DNA from: Carya illinoinensis
Taxonomy: Eukaryota; Streptophyta; Magnoliopsida; Fagales; Juglandaceae
NCBI RefSeq assembly: GCF_018687715.1
Contig: NC_056764.1
Coordinates: forward strand, 9,490,501-9,554,500
Length of the DNA stretch: 64,000 nucleotides
Reading direction: 5' to 3'
In this document: in pieces, positions 1 to 18,760 of the stretch
How positions within the stretch are numbered: position 1 is the first letter of the stretch
Layout of the letters: each line of letters begins with the position of its first letter
Program-made: the position numbers and the translations under genes
Notes under the pieces: model-generated
Told to the model about the DNA's origin: nothing
Database searches by the model: none
What the model saw: only the letters and a program-made list of their open reading frames with translations

Positions 1-120
1 TCATTATTTGTTAATACATGTATGTTATATTCTTAAAATATAAGTTTCATTCCACTTGAATAATAAAATCATCATATTTATATTTCTTATGTTCCATTTA
101 TTTTATGAATTTTAAGGGCA

Positions 121-417
121 GTGATTAATCATTCATTACTTGAAAGTATTATTGCAAAATCCTTGCAATACTCATCTGTATCTCTGTCTTCTGTTGGTAG
201 TCGAGAAATAATCAAGAATTCTGATATCGCTGATTTGATAAAAAGGTTGCAACTAATGGAGGTAAAATCCTATTTTTACAAACAAATTAAAATATTTATA
301 CAATTACTTTATCTAAATATGTGTTTTTAATATAATGTAGAAATCAAAATTTTGGAAAAAGGCAAAAATAATGGTGGTTGATTTGCACCAGTTATTTTTT
401 TACATGTCATGCATTGG

Positions 418-480
<63 letters not shown>

Positions 481-1110
481 AGGCATGATTACAATGATAG
501 CTTCCTTTGTTACCATTGCAAAGACCTAAGGATTTCCCAACCACGGTGTGTATCTTTCAATTTTTATTTTTATTTTTTTATAATTTATGTAATAGATTTA
601 ATGTATTTATTGACTCAAACTTCTAATTAGATTTCAATTAAATTTATAGTTCTTGAGCATATGTCGAACTCGACGATGGTACATGAAGATTGTCTGCTGT
701 TATGTTTGGCGAAGTTGTAGAAGAAACATTCGGTTGTTCAGCAGTTGAGCTTATAAATCATATCGGCGAAGTATGTTTTCTCATTTTCCATTGCTTTATT
801 GATGTGAGTAAAAAAGTTTATCTTAAAATTTTTGACACGCTTACTACATTATCTATAAGTAACATGAATTTTATATTCAAATTGACTTTTATTTACTTCA
901 TGAATACTAATTTCATTATGAACATTGCATTGCAAAATTTGTGTTATTTTATATGAACATTTTTCATATATATATAGAAAATATTGTAGCAAAAGCTTCA
1001 CAAAAAGAATGGATGATTCAACTTTATGTTGACCTTGACCGACTCAACAAACAGCGGCACAAAAATTTCAAAATCGTCTTTATTGATCCTGTACAGGATG
1101 ACACAAAATG
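121..1110 (+). pseudogene. RPA70-like C-terminal OB-fold remnant, copy 1
   Basis: Discontinuous coding pieces resemble the C-terminal domain of the replication protein A large subunit. A segment at 121-270 has an alpha/beta-like sequence. A CxxC zinc-ribbon half (FLCYHCKDLRISQPR) lies near 507-550. The stretch FGEVVEETFGCSAVELINHI lies near 702-770, and LYVDLDRLNKQRHKNF then FIDPVQDD near 1020-1105, ending at a stop. Blocks are separated by AT-rich stretches that may be introns, and by a long poly-A run. RPA70 binds single-stranded DNA, and Helitrons commonly carry such genes. Because blocks are short and the N-terminal OB folds are absent, this is a decayed fragment. It could conceivably retain exons of an untested transcript. 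Confidence 0.6.
422..478. repeat. Poly-A homopolymer (about 57 bases)
   Basis: An uninterrupted A run of about 57 bases lies inside Helitron copy 1 and is absent from copy 2. It may be the tail of a small retroposed insertion or slippage expansion. Its exact length may be affected by assembly error. Confidence 0.9.
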
Positions 1111-1383
1111 ATGAATCATAATACAAACATCAAACGATACATATTTTGAACTACCCTTTTTGTTGGACTTTTATCAAATTTATCACAGGCAGCCTTGCTA
1201 AAATTATAGATGTTATAAACATGTATTGAATTATATGATATTTTGAACTAATGTTTTTATCTTTTCCACTATGCCTTAAATTATTAAGTGAAATCAATCA
1301 TTTTTATAAAATATATATTATTTTTTACAAATAACAATTTCATAAAACTAAGCAAACGTGGTTTGCATGTTGCTCCCACCTAG

Positions 1384-2962
1384 TTATATACTTAAAATGT
1401 AAGTTTTGCTTTTATTAATATATTTAAACAAATGCAACCATATTAATTTTTATTGATCCTAATTTTTTTTTGTGCCCATTCAATATATACATCTCCATAT
1501 TTTTCCTCATTATGTTGCATTTTGTTTATAAACCTTAAGGGCAGTAATTAATGACTCATTATTTGAGAGTATTATTACAAAATACATGAAATGCCCATCT
1601 GCATCTCTATCCCTTGTTGGTCTTCGAGACTTGATGAAAAGTTTGCAACTCATGACAGTAAAATCCTGTTCTTATTTGCAAATGAAAATTTCTATGCAAC
1701 CACTTTGTCTAAATTCTTATATAATATAGAAAGCAAACTTTTGGTTCAAGACGAATATAATTGTTGTTAACTTGCTCCAGATTTTTTTTACATGTCATTA
1801 ATTAATTGTAACAAAGGAACTTGGTATGAGTATAATGAAAAATTCTAGCATAAAATGATATTTCATCATTTATAATTGTTGAGCATATGTTGAAGTTGAT
1901 GATGGTATAGGAAGACTAGCTAATGTTATGTTTGATGAAATTGCTAAAGAAGTATTGGGCTGTTTAGTAGTCGACTTTATGAATCATACTGGCAATGTAT
2001 CTTTTCTAATTTTTTACTACTTTATTGTTTGAAATTAAAAAAAAAAAAATCCTATTTTGTAATTTGAGATATTTGCTACATTATCTTTATATTACAAAAA
2101 CAAAAAATTCTTAAAAGCAAAATATAAGAAAGATTCTTTTAATTGATTTTTATATTGCAACATTAAAACATAGGTAGCATAAAAAATAACTCCAAGCCAT
2201 GAGCTAGCTCATTTAGAACAAAAGTAGTGAATATCATATTTTCTTGGAATCTAAGGAAAAAAAAGCCTATTTCATAATTACCATGTTCTTAATTAGCTTG
2301 TTATTAAAAAATGTTATTTTTATCTACAACATACAGAACAATCTAAATACAAACATTAGATTGTAAGACTTGTATTAGTTTAGAGTAGTTAAATTTTCTA
2401 TATATAAATTTTTTAGGTTTTTATTAATCATGCGAAGCTATTAAATATTTATAATGTAGGAGCATTTATCATATATAGAGAATGTTGAAGCACAAGCTTC
2501 ACAAAAAGGGGGGATGACTCAACTTGTTGCATACCCTGATAGATTCAACCAATAGTAGTACAAAAACTTCAATGTCCTCTCAATTGATCCCATACAAGAT
2601 GACGCAAAATGACAAATTATGATAGAAAAACCAGAGAACCTACATTTTGAACTAATGTTTTTATTAGACTTGTATTAAACTTGTTATAAATAAATTTACT
2701 AAAACTATCAATATGATAAATATGTATTAGACTATATTGAATTTTGAACTAATGTTTTTGTTTTCTAATCTATGAAAACATGTAATTATTATACTCCACT
2801 TAACTATTGTTATCCAAAAATATTTGTTAGAATTTACTTTTTTTTTCCATATGTATTAAATTATTGATTGAGGTCAATTTTTTATGAAAAATATCTTATT
2901 TTTCTAAAATAACCATTTCATCCTACTAGGCAAACTTGCTTTACATATTACTTCTATCCTAG
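1384..2962 (+). mobile_element. Helitron 3' part, copy 2, head-to-tail with copy 1
   Basis: It starts directly after the 3' terminus of copy 1. It aligns with copy 1 from the shared CTTAAAAT-TAAGTTT stretch through GGGCAGT-ATTAAT, to a decayed terminus TATCCTAG followed by T at 2959-2963. The hairpin has lost pairing (AACTTGC / ACATATT). It is more diverged than copy 1 and lacks the poly-A run. The arrangement is a tandem, either from repeated insertion at the same end or from duplication. Confidence 0.65.
1545..2612 (+). pseudogene. RPA70-like remnant, copy 2
   Basis: Block by block this is homologous to the copy 1 remnant: 1545-1660 matches 121-265, 1870-1990 matches 655-770, and 2465-2612 matches 975-1110. 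It has more stops and frameshifts and no recognisable CxxC pair. It is a dead fragment. Confidence 0.55.
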
Positions 2963-3197
2963 TATATATATATATATATATATTTTTTTTTTTACTTTTC
3001 ATTTCGATCAACACGAGCAAGGATATGTTCAACATGCATTGAGCAGGACTACAAGCTAATAAATTAATATTGTTTGTTATAACAAGCAGGAATAAACATG
3101 ATGACAAACATTAAGGTGTGCACACGTAGATGGCAAGCAAACTGTAGCCTTATTATGCAATCGCTATAAATTAAGCAAGGTAAACCGGCATTTCTTC

Positions 3198-7186
<3,989 letters not shown>

Positions 7187-7341
7187 CTCTCTCTCTCCGA
7201 TCTCTCGTTCAACTGTATGGCTCAGATTCACTGGCTGTGGCTTTAATACTTGTAGAATATTGTATATAATTTATGGAGGAAAGTTTGGTAAATTTTAAAC
7301 TGTGCAATTTTATTTTTTATTTAAAAAAGTGAATTCACTTA

Positions 7342-7586
7342 AAAATTAATTTTTTTAATATTTTTTTGTAGTGAAATCCACGAATTTTCAAAAGACTTGG
7401 TGGACCTAAGAGCCGTGTTTTTTAAAACTTGAACACATGAAACATCTATATGCTTTGAACTCAATTAACACATATCATTGCTGAGGTGGCCGGAATAAAA
7501 GATAAAATATTACTTTTCTTTTTAAATCTTATTACTTTACTTTCGTTGATATGAATTATTTTAATTTTTAAGTCGCTTTGTATTAC
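7342..7586. repeat. 245-bp direct repeat, left copy
   Basis: It is nearly identical to 7947-8193, from AAAATTAATTTTTTTAATAT to CTTTGTATTAC, with only scattered substitutions. It lies just upstream of paralogue A. It marks a local duplication of the gene A promoter-side region. Confidence 0.85.
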
Positions 7587-7946
7587 ATTGATCTTATTAG
7601 CAGTACCAGGTGTCCGCAACATCAAGTAAGTTATATATGATGTGAACTTTTTCCAGTGATCTGTTTCATTCTAAGATCAGTATGAATGTAGAGTTTCGAA
7701 CTCAAAAGATTCGATTTATATTACTCGCTCAAGGACAACGTCTATATATTCCACCCCTTTAAGATTCATTCAAAAGAAAGATTATTAAGATTGAAAGAGA
7801 GTAACGAGAAAATTGTCTTGGTTAATGAACTGAATAATTAGTGTTTTACGTACTGAAAGGCGCCACGTCGCAGTACATAATTAATTAATGCAGCAGACAA
7901 AGCATATGTCTCTGAGTAAGCCATCTGCATTCTTATCTCTAATATT

Positions 7947-8193
7947 AAAATTAATTTTTTTAATATTTTTTTGTAGTGAAATCCACGAATTTTCAAAAGA
8001 ATTGGTCGACCTAAGAGCCGTGTTTTTTAGAACTTTAACACCTGAAACGTCTACATGCTTTGAACTCAATTAACACATATATCATTGCTGAGGTGGCCGG
8101 AATAAAAGATAAAATATTACTTTTCTTTTTAAATCTTATTACTTTACTTTCGTTGATATGACTTATTTTAATTTTTAAGTGGCTTTGTATTAC
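7947..8193. repeat. 245-bp direct repeat, right copy
   Basis: Partner of 7342-7586, about 600 bases away in the same orientation. It is followed by the broken exon-3 copy at 8357, consistent with a rearranged tandem gene duplication. Confidence 0.85.
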
Positions 8194-8356
8194 CCATGCC
8201 TAGCTCATGTTGATCAATAATTGGAGCATCGTCCAAACCCTGCAACCTAATATGACTTCAATATACAAGGGACATATAGCACCAAATATTCAGCCAGTTC
8301 CTTAGAGCCAACGCATGCGCAGATGATGCTAAGGGAGAGTCTCTCCTTGGTTGTAG

Positions 8357-8680
8357 GGTGGCGCTATATATGGATCCAACGTTGATTGATACAACGCCAC
8401 AACCTGAAGAAAGAAACACAGTGCTTCCAACTGACGATGCTTTCAGAAGAGGATGTGAAAGTTGACTCTAGTGACAAGCTGATTCAAAATTAAGTAGTGG
8501 CCATTACCAGCAAGAAATCTTCGGATTTGTACGTACTCCGTTGTCGGTTTCATTTTGTTTGTTCCAACATTGTTAATCTTGATATACATCATAATTCGCC
8601 AACCCAACATGATCATGCCCGACAAAAGCAAGCTTATATTAATTATTCTAACTTATATGAAAATAAGAAAATTAGTTTTC
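8357..8680 (-). pseudogene. Truncated SDR exon-3 copy (tropinone reductase-like)
   Basis: It aligns with exon 3 and adjacent intron 2 of paralogue A (4017-4335) at high identity, including the acceptor and the [15 protein letters not shown] segment. Four-base insertions near 8500 and 8535 shift the frame and introduce stops. None of the other exons was found next to it. It is a non-functional relic of a fourth array member or of a partial duplication. Confidence 0.8.
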
Positions 8681-8837
8681 AAAATTAATACATCAAGTAC
8701 TGTGTGATATTACACTAGCTAAAAAACTGTCAAACATATTGAAAACATTGATTCTATAGAAAAGAGGGTGAAATAAATTAAGCACGCAGGAGAAAGAAAC
8801 TTGTCCACAAATCATCCACCATTTATCAGAGCTGATA

Positions 8838-9313
8838 CAGGTTATAAGGGGATTATCCCATCCTCTCGGCCCATATGAAAAGCCCACGAGGGATCTCTTG
8901 GGAGTGAGTAAGAGTGCCTTACCAAGGCCCAGTGACCCTATTCTAAAAGGAGTCGGTGGGCCTTTAATTCAAGAACACTCGGCCTATGAGCAAATCCCAC
9001 ATAAGAAGCAACTCATGAGTGCGAAAAGCAGACGATAAAGGTCAAATAGGACTCGCCGCCCTGATACCACCCATTGACACCCAATCCTCAGGAACTTGCA
9101 CAGGCAGGTAGACGGGAGATGCGGGGAACCTTTGATCTCTTGCCAACAGGTATGGAGGGGGGTTAACAAGGAACGTTCGTAGGGTAAAGTGAGTCAGGGA
9201 GCCACACCGCATTAATGGCACCACTCTCTTGACTTTATGCTACATTAATGATGCCGCTCCAAGAGCCACGCCACATTAAAATATTTTGACTAAGTGAACA
9301 GTTGAAGTGACAT
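8838..9313 (-). mobile_element. Gypsy-family LTR fragment in inverted orientation
   Basis: Read on the minus strand it contains GATCAAAGGTTCCCCGCAT and ACCTGCCTGT in the same order as the LTR at 17592-18245 (GATCAAAGGCTCCCTGCAT, ACCTGCCTGT). It ends with CCCCTTATA, like that family's LTR end. It abuts the forward LTR at 9315, giving back-to-back LTRs. Confidence 0.5.
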
Positions 9314-10156
9314 ATGTTAATGTTGTGTTTCACAGGCCTTTGGGTTGGGCTTTCAGCAACTTAGATCTTCTGTCTTGGGATTGTGGACACAAGGAAAACA
9401 CCGAGAGACGATGGCAGTAGTGGTGGCCTGGGAGTCTTCGATATCAAAGTCAGTATCATCTTAGAGTAGAGTGTAAGTAAGTAAAGAATTCAGAGATACT
9501 AAAGATAGTTCTTGATACCTGGGAGTTGCCCTTTTATACCTAATCCCTGGAATCAAATGCCCATGCTTTGTGTCAGGGGGTGGTGTCATCCCGCGCTTCC
9601 AAGGCTATAAACCGACTTTTGCTAGGGGCCAAGAACCCTTTAGCTAGGCTTGTGAATTGTTTGGTTGGCTTGGGCCTCTCATGATATTGGGCTCAGATTC
9701 TGGGCCTTGGGCCTAGGGAAAGAACCTTATAATAGTTACCCTGCCAATTCTTATCAAGCTGGTCCGATGGGAATTTCTTCTTTCCTTTCATGCCTTTGCT
9801 TGGTTATTATCACCAAATATTCCTCCATGTGTCGGGCCCCAGGGTTCCCTTTCATAGTTTGAAGCAACATGTAGAGCCTTGCCTTCTGATTTTTTTCGGC
9901 ACGTCTCCCAACAGTTGGGTTCTGGTACTTGACGGCGGCCATTCCATCCCTTCCACATTAATGGTTCTCAGACAGTTTCTTTAATGCCCATGGGATTCTA
10001 ACCGCTCCACTTCCACATTCAGCTTATGGAAGTTTGGAGCCCAACCTCTGATCCTCTATATAAGCTTTGCATCAACCTTACCATTCTCTCCTCATTTCAT
10101 TTGCCCTCTCCTTGCATATATGTTCTTTCATTTGTCTCATTCTTCGTCCTTACTTC

Positions 10157-11240
10157 CAATGGCTGCCAAGAAATCTGATTAGCCCACAGTTTCTGCTGAG
10201 CAAGACTTGCCCGAGGTTCGTACTCCGAAGTCAGGCTACGTCGATCACCACTCGCACTCGGAGGCTTCCCACGAAATTTTGTTGTCGCTCATTTCTACCT
10301 ACCACGTCCTAGACATGACATTCTTTGAGATTCCCTAGCCATAGGATCGGAGGGGGTCGTCGACGCCACGGTTCCGCATCACACGTTGCCCTCTTTCCTA
10401 GCATGTTTTCATGTGGGCTGAGGTTATCTTTCCCTCGTCCTATTCATGAAGTTTTGGGCTATCTCGAGCTGGCTCCCTCCCAACTTCATCCGAGTGCTTG
10501 GAAGATTCTAATAAACAGTTGTATCCTGTGGTGGCACGCGCTGTTGAAATCTGACCCGCAACATATCTACATGACCTACCGCGAGTTCCTCATGACCCAC
10601 AATGTTAAAAGGGGTGCCGGGGATATTTGTAGCTTCAGGGCAATAGATGCCCTTATCACGTTGGAGCCACGATATCACAAAATTAAATATTGGACCAACA
10701 AATTTCCTTTGTGTTTAGCCGGGATGGGAATTTCCCATCGGGCAAATTAACCGTGCTGAGTTTCCCATCAAGGCCTAGTGGGGCATTGCATTGTTCCCAG
10801 TGACAAGGCTGTGTGGCCGACGGCCACTCTCAAGGAGTTATACCATATAGCCATTGTCAAGAAGTGGGTGGAAAAACATCCCTTCGCTACCCACTCGGAG
10901 GTTCTTTTAGGGAAGGAGAACATTGTAGTGCATCTTCCTCCTATCGGTTACACAATTCATCCAACTGTGACAATTCCATCCAGCCGCCAGTGGCTTCACC
11001 AAGGAAGCATTCCCCAAGCCTTACCCTTGAAGGTAAGAAGAAGAATTCTCGCACAGAGAAAGCCAAAGTCGATAGTGACCCTAAGCCCCCTTCTTGACCT
11101 CCTCTGGGTCAATTGTTAAGGGTGGTTGACGTTCAGCGGCTAAGGTCCGTGACGCCTGCCCTGAGTTCAATTTCTCAAGTGTTTGCCACTGGTCCTACAC
11201 ATAGGCAGTTGGAGGAAAACCTTGTTGGCCTTAGTGTACC
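10157..11240 (+). pseudogene. Gag-like / 'putative gypsy-type transposon' domain remnant
   Basis: Reading pieces include FPRPIHEVLGYLELAPSQLH, then HPSAWKILINSC, then FLMTHNVKRGAGD, and a basic/proline-rich tail. This matches the plant 'putative gypsy type transposon' family (my recollection of Pfam Transposase_28), with its LHPxAWxIL signature. Several stops and frameshifts interrupt it. It is colinear with 18761-19975. Confidence 0.55.
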
Positions 11241-11244
11241 GACC

Positions 11245-12050
11245 AAAGTTTTGAATACCATACCGGAGGTTGTACAGGTCAAGGCACTGAAACGAAATAT
11301 TTCGGTACCAGTAACGTTTCGGAATAGTCTATATATGTATAAATTATATATATATGCACATAAACTATATTCTAAAATAATAATAAAATAAGTCATAAAC
11401 TCAATAATACTACTTCTCAATACAAGTCTTAAGTTTTAACACAATACACATACTTGTAAAATTAAATAAGTCCAAATCCAATTAATAAAATAAAAGCACT
11501 CATCTTGAGATCAAATAAAAAATAATAGTGCCAACTACAATAAATAATAAAAATATTGATTAAGATCACATAAAATAATAATACAATTATGAACTTTCAA
11601 GCAAAGAAAAATGATTAAAAGACATAATATATTTTTATTATTTTATTTAGAATAGAAAATATTCATATCTATTTTAAATTAATTAAAAAAATTAAAACAC
11701 TATTTTCAATATGAGGTCAGACATGCCATAACGTCCACTTATCTTTTTTACTTTTCTTTTCGTAAATTGAGGTGCAATGCCAGTAACGTAACAGTCCGAA
11801 AATGCCCTTGCCATTTTAACAAAATCACAAAAATGTCCAAATGACTCCAGTCCACCCCTATTATACGTACTAGCCGAAATTAGCGGCCATTTCGGCCGAA
11901 ATCTGACATATTGGCCAGTACAAGTTGAAACATACCGATACAGTCGATATTTTAATTGATATAAAACAGACCCATTCTATATACTAATTAGGGTTCTGGT
12001 ACGCTATATTTCGACCGTACCGACTGGTACGATACGAAATTTAAAACACT
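11245..12050. mobile_element. TIR-ended repeat nested in element 1 (copy E1)
   Basis: It begins AAAGTTTTGAATACCATACC and ends GTACGATACGAAATTTAAAA. The reverse complement of that end (GTTTTAAATTTCGTATCGTA) pairs imperfectly with the start. Shared blocks CAAGGCACTG, GAAATATTTC and GGAATAGTC link it to 21004-21366. The longer copy has extra AT-rich filler. It is flanked by similar TAGTGTACC / TAGTACCTG, possibly an eroded target duplication. Confidence 0.5.
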
Positions 12051-12110
12051 AGTACCTGCTGCTCCTTTAGCTATTGTTTTAGTCGTTGAGCTTGTGTCAA
12101 TCGTTGATCC

Positions 12111-12645
12111 ATAACATAATAAATATAATTATAATTAATTATTTTTTAATGAGTTAGTTACATAATCCACATTAAAGAGTTTATTTCATTTTAATTTAAT
12201 TAATTTTTTATTAATTTATCTACAAAATAAAGAAAATAAGAAAGAAAATGTTTCTAACTCATGTGGACTCTCGGATAGGTAGCTAATGATCTGGTCTGAT
12301 CCTTAGATCTAATCGATCTAGTCTAATCTAGAAAACTGATAGACCAAAATTTTTGTGATCTAATATTGGACCGAATTGGAATGGACCGATTACACCCAAA
12401 TTAAATATGGAAAACCAGCATTTCTTTGTTTAATATAGAAAAAAAAAAAAAAAACAAAAAGCACTATTCTTTTAAAAAACTTCAACATAGATTGCAATTT
12501 TCCGTATAAATATAAAATAATAAGAAAAAGAAATGTATTGTGCAGGACACAGCCAATAAGTTCCTTATCAAAGAACTCGACTATAAATTTTGTTTTGTCC
12601 AAAATCAACCCCAATTTCAATCAAGTTTCCCATATTTAAAAAGTA

Positions 12646-12676
<31 letters not shown>

Positions 12677-13559
12677 GTTTTTCTTATTGATATTATATAA
12701 TGTTAAGATATAAAAGAAATAATAAAGTTTACTTATTTTTATTAGTTAAAACTTTTGAGACAAGTGATGATTTAACATAATATCATAAAAAAATGTCTCA
12801 TATACAAACTCTAACTCTATATATTTTTTAATTTAATTAAATATTCTACTTGTTGAACTATATTACTAAAGGAGAGTCTAGCCCACACATTAAGAGAATA
12901 TTAAGATATAAAATAAATAATAAAATTTATATATTCTCATCAATTTAAATTTTTAAAATGACTAGTGGTGATTTAACCTACTACATTGGCAACAGAAGAA
13001 ATGAAAATAATTAATTATACAGTTTTGCTATATATTAGAGATGAAGGGGAACAAGGCGTTGAAGCCATCGAAATCCAGGCAAGATGCGGTGGGGGACACA
13101 TGAACTCACCCACATTTTTTCATGTTAAGAATGCAATATCCTTCAAGGCAGGTGAAATAATAGGATTCAGATCCCCTCAAATTTTTACTCGAACTCACGC
13201 AAATTCATGAACATGCGTTTTTTTCATTTATTTTTGTAGTCTCAAGAATGAATTTGATACAAGAAGGATGGCCGGATCATACGACATTAGACAAGAAACC
13301 AGCAACCCCAAAACCAAACACATTATAAACGTTTCTTTTGTTTTTTCTTTTATTAAGGTAGATGATATCATTTAGTAGATCTCACTTTTGGCCGAAAAAG
13401 ACCAGTTACAGACAAAAACTTGAAAGTTACAAAAAATGGCAGAACTAAACATGAAACTAGACACAAACATGCTAGGTGGAGCAACTTGAATATGGAAATG
13501 TTTTATTTAGTTCCTGCATATATAATTGAGTAGGGAATTGGGTCTCCGGCTCTTCACTA
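12111..13559. other. Gene-free AT-rich spacer between element 1 and gene B
   Basis: It holds short AT-rich repeats, a (TA)n run at about 12651-12676, and two degraded copies of the AGTGGTGATTTAAC repeat (12720-12980). The 74-residue open frame at 12986 has no recognisable features. No gene is supported. Confidence 0.6.
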
Positions 13560-16195
<2,636 letters not shown>

Positions 16196-17084
16196 TTCTC
16201 TCTCTGCTATATAAGAGGATCACCAAAAACACCAACAACAGTTCTGGTTCGATCTAGTACAATATTCTTACCTTTCCAAGTGTGTTTATATTGTGACCAA
16301 CGCCCCAGGGTTACTCAAGTGGAGAATTAAAAAAGGAAAGAAATACTTGGTGGTGGTAGGTGATCATGGTGTAAGAGTCGTAGCCGGCCGTTGTCTGCAA
16401 AATAAACAAGTTTGGATTCAAGGTTTGACTTTCCACGGTATTCCTCCGCCTCAGGGTTTATTAATAAAATTGGAGATTCTAAAAGAAAAAAAACTCGTGT
16501 TAATTGCAAATTCAGTATTTTAGTAAATTACTTGTTATTCTAATTTTTATCATTTTCTTATTATTTTATGATGTAATATTAAATCTATTTATTATTTAAA
16601 TTTTTATCATTTTCTTATCATTATATATGAAGTATTAAATTTTATCAAAAAAATATATATATAATGTAGTATTAAATAATTGGAGACTACTTATTATATT
16701 TTATTTAAAAATTTATTATCTAATATCATATCATAAGATAATGAGAGGATGATCAAACTTAAGATGTTGAATAAATTTTTTCTTTGCTTTTGTCCATTTG
16801 TAAAGAATCACCTCAGCTGTTCAACTCTTTACATTTATATTTGTAATTTTAAAATTTTGCAATTGTAGTTTATGTTGATTAAGAATATAATATAATTAAT
16901 TAATTTTTTCTAGTCCAAGAGATAAGGAGTAATTTTGTATTATCTTAAAATAAAAATCCTGAATTTGATTCTTAATTTTATATTTTATTCTATGTAATTA
17001 AATATTCACATAGTCTTCTCTTAATATTATATATATTCTGGGGTGATTTTGACATGTTATCTATGATTCAAAAAGGTTAAATAA
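16196..17084. other. Upstream region of gene B, no gene seen
   Basis: Just above the ATG there are CT-rich leader sequence and short TATA-like stretches. The rest is AT-rich spacer with an old repeat (16900-17040). The 76-residue frame at 16293 shows no recognisable motif. Confidence 0.55.
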
Positions 17085-17181
17085 GATGCCGAAGGCCAAT
17101 GGCCTGATGGCATGAAGCCCCACCTCCAAAACTGAGGTCTGGGTACGATCCCCTCCCAAATTCCCATATCAAAAAAAAAAA
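17085..17181 (+). mobile_element. tRNA-derived SINE
   Basis: An A-box-like GGCCTGATGGCATG (17101-17114) and a B-box-like GGTCTGGGTACGATCCCC (17135-17152) are spaced like RNA polymerase III promoters. A tail of about 12 A follows at 17170-17181. Size and layout fit a plant tRNA-type SINE. The 5' end is approximate. Confidence 0.6.
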
Positions 17182-18760
17182 GGTAAAATAAATAAAATGA
17201 ATAGCATCTACCAAAATTGACTTAAATATTAGAAAGTATAACAGCAGTCTGGTTACATGCATGAATGTTTTCTAACTTTGACCATCCATCCTATGGTTAT
17301 GCTCCAATCCGCAAAATATAAATGTTCCAATAATTTATAATCGAGCATCTAAAATATTAAGATATAAACTTGTGGTCCCCCAGTTGTACTGAAAAATATT
17401 TTTTTTTACAAGTAGTAAATTTGAATATTTAAAGTCGCCTTTTTTATTTTACATCCTAATGTAGGTTTTTTTTCATCTTGAACCAAAAAACATTTCTTTC
17501 CCTTATTTTTGTTTGTCCCAAATAGATTACGTCTTCTCCGGCACATAGAGATTTGTTTTTTTTTTTTAAAAAAAAAAATAGATATAAAGGGGGTTAACGT
17601 CGTGTTCCACATACCTTTAGACTAGACTCCAACGACTCGAGTCTTTGTTATTGGGCTTGCAATCACAAGGAAAACATAAGGAGATGGGGGCCTTCATGGA
17701 GGCCTGAAAGTTTTCGATACCTAAGTCAAAATCGTCTTAGCAATTTATGCGAGTGAATAGAGAGGGCAGTGAGAATTTTTCGTACATAGGGATTGCATTA
17801 TATACCTAGTTTCTAGAGGTTAACTGCCCATATCTCATGTTAGGAAGATGTCCCCTCGCTAATTCATTTAGTCAGATTCCTTTAATGCGACATGGCTTCT
17901 GGGGTGGCATAATTAATGCAGCGTAACTCTCTATCCCTTCTACCTTGCGGGTGCATATTGTCAAGCTCTTCCTCCCTTACCTGTCAGATGATCAAAGGCT
18001 CCCTGCATTTCGCTCTCACCTGCCTGTACAGTGGTATATGAGGTTAGGCTCCGTAAGGGAATGCCGAGGTGGCATGTCCCCTCCTTCCTTGCGTCATGGG
18101 GGTTTCCCGCGCATTTAGGGTAGTAGGCCAGCCTCTGCTCCAGGCTAGGGTCCTCTGATGGGCCAGGGTAGCCCATTTGAGCTGGGGTCCCTGTGTTTGG
18201 GTTTGTTTTTTGGGCCTTCGGCCTAATAGAAAAAATCTCCTTACAATTATCCCACCGACTTCTATCGACTAATCCTATAAAAATTTATTCTTGCCTTTGC
18301 CTTCATGCCTTTATGCAACCACCATCGTTTGGTATCTTCTCTTTTTGGAAGGGGAGACCATTTTGCTCCCCGACTTTTCCATGTGTTAGGTCCTAGGGCA
18401 CCTTTACTCGGTTTCTTCATCATTTGATGCGATGTGCGATGGTTTCCATCCCGACTTTATTGGCACATTTTTTGAAGGTTGAGTTTCGGCACTTTATTGC
18501 GTCTATTCTGTCCCTTCAACATTGATAGTGTCAAGCGACTCTCCCACGTTGCATTGTGCCACGTAGTTCACGAGATTCAAACCGTTCCGTATCCCTTGTC
18601 CAGTTTGTGGGCGTGGAAAACCAACCATCACTTTCCTATTTAAGCTTCATCTTGTCCTTCTTGTTCCCCTTTTACCACATTGCACTCTCCTTGCATTACA
18701 GTTTCCTCACTCTTCTCCACTTGATTCCTTCTTTTGGACACCTTTTTTGTTCTCAACTTC

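Larger units (their letters stand above)
1..1383 (+). mobile_element. Helitron 3' part, copy 1 (RPA-carrying, 5' end outside window)
   Basis: The right end reads CTCCCACCTAG followed by T, with a slightly decayed hairpin (arms around AACGTG / GCATGTT, 1355-1371) about 10 bases upstream. This is the Helitron 3' signature: a hairpin, then CTRR, then a host T. The terminal 370 bases align closely with the reverse complement of 44472-44850, which has an intact hairpin. The body holds decayed RPA-like coding sequence, cargo typical of plant Helitrons. No Rep/helicase sequence is visible. The left end lies outside the window or is truncated. Confidence 0.75.
9315..12110 (+). mobile_element. Truncated non-autonomous gypsy-type LTR element (element 1)
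   Basis: A left LTR-like segment spans about 9315-9731 (TGTTAATGTTGTG to CCTTATA). It is homologous to the LTR at 17592, sharing CACAAGGAAAACA, CTTCGATA and TATACCTA. It is followed by a gag-like coding remnant at 10157-11240. A nested repeat at 11245-12050 interrupts it. No right LTR was found, so the 3' part is deleted. No reverse transcriptase, integrase or protease motif is visible. Confidence 0.6.

Noticed and set aside
422..478. Poly-A run as evidence of a processed pseudogene
   Set aside because: The flanking RPA pieces continue on both sides in the same order as in copy 2, so it is an insertion or expansion and not the tail of a retrocopy.
16204..16213. TATATA as TATA box of SDR gene B
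   Set aside because: It lies only about 10 bases above the ATG, so transcription from it would start inside the coding region.
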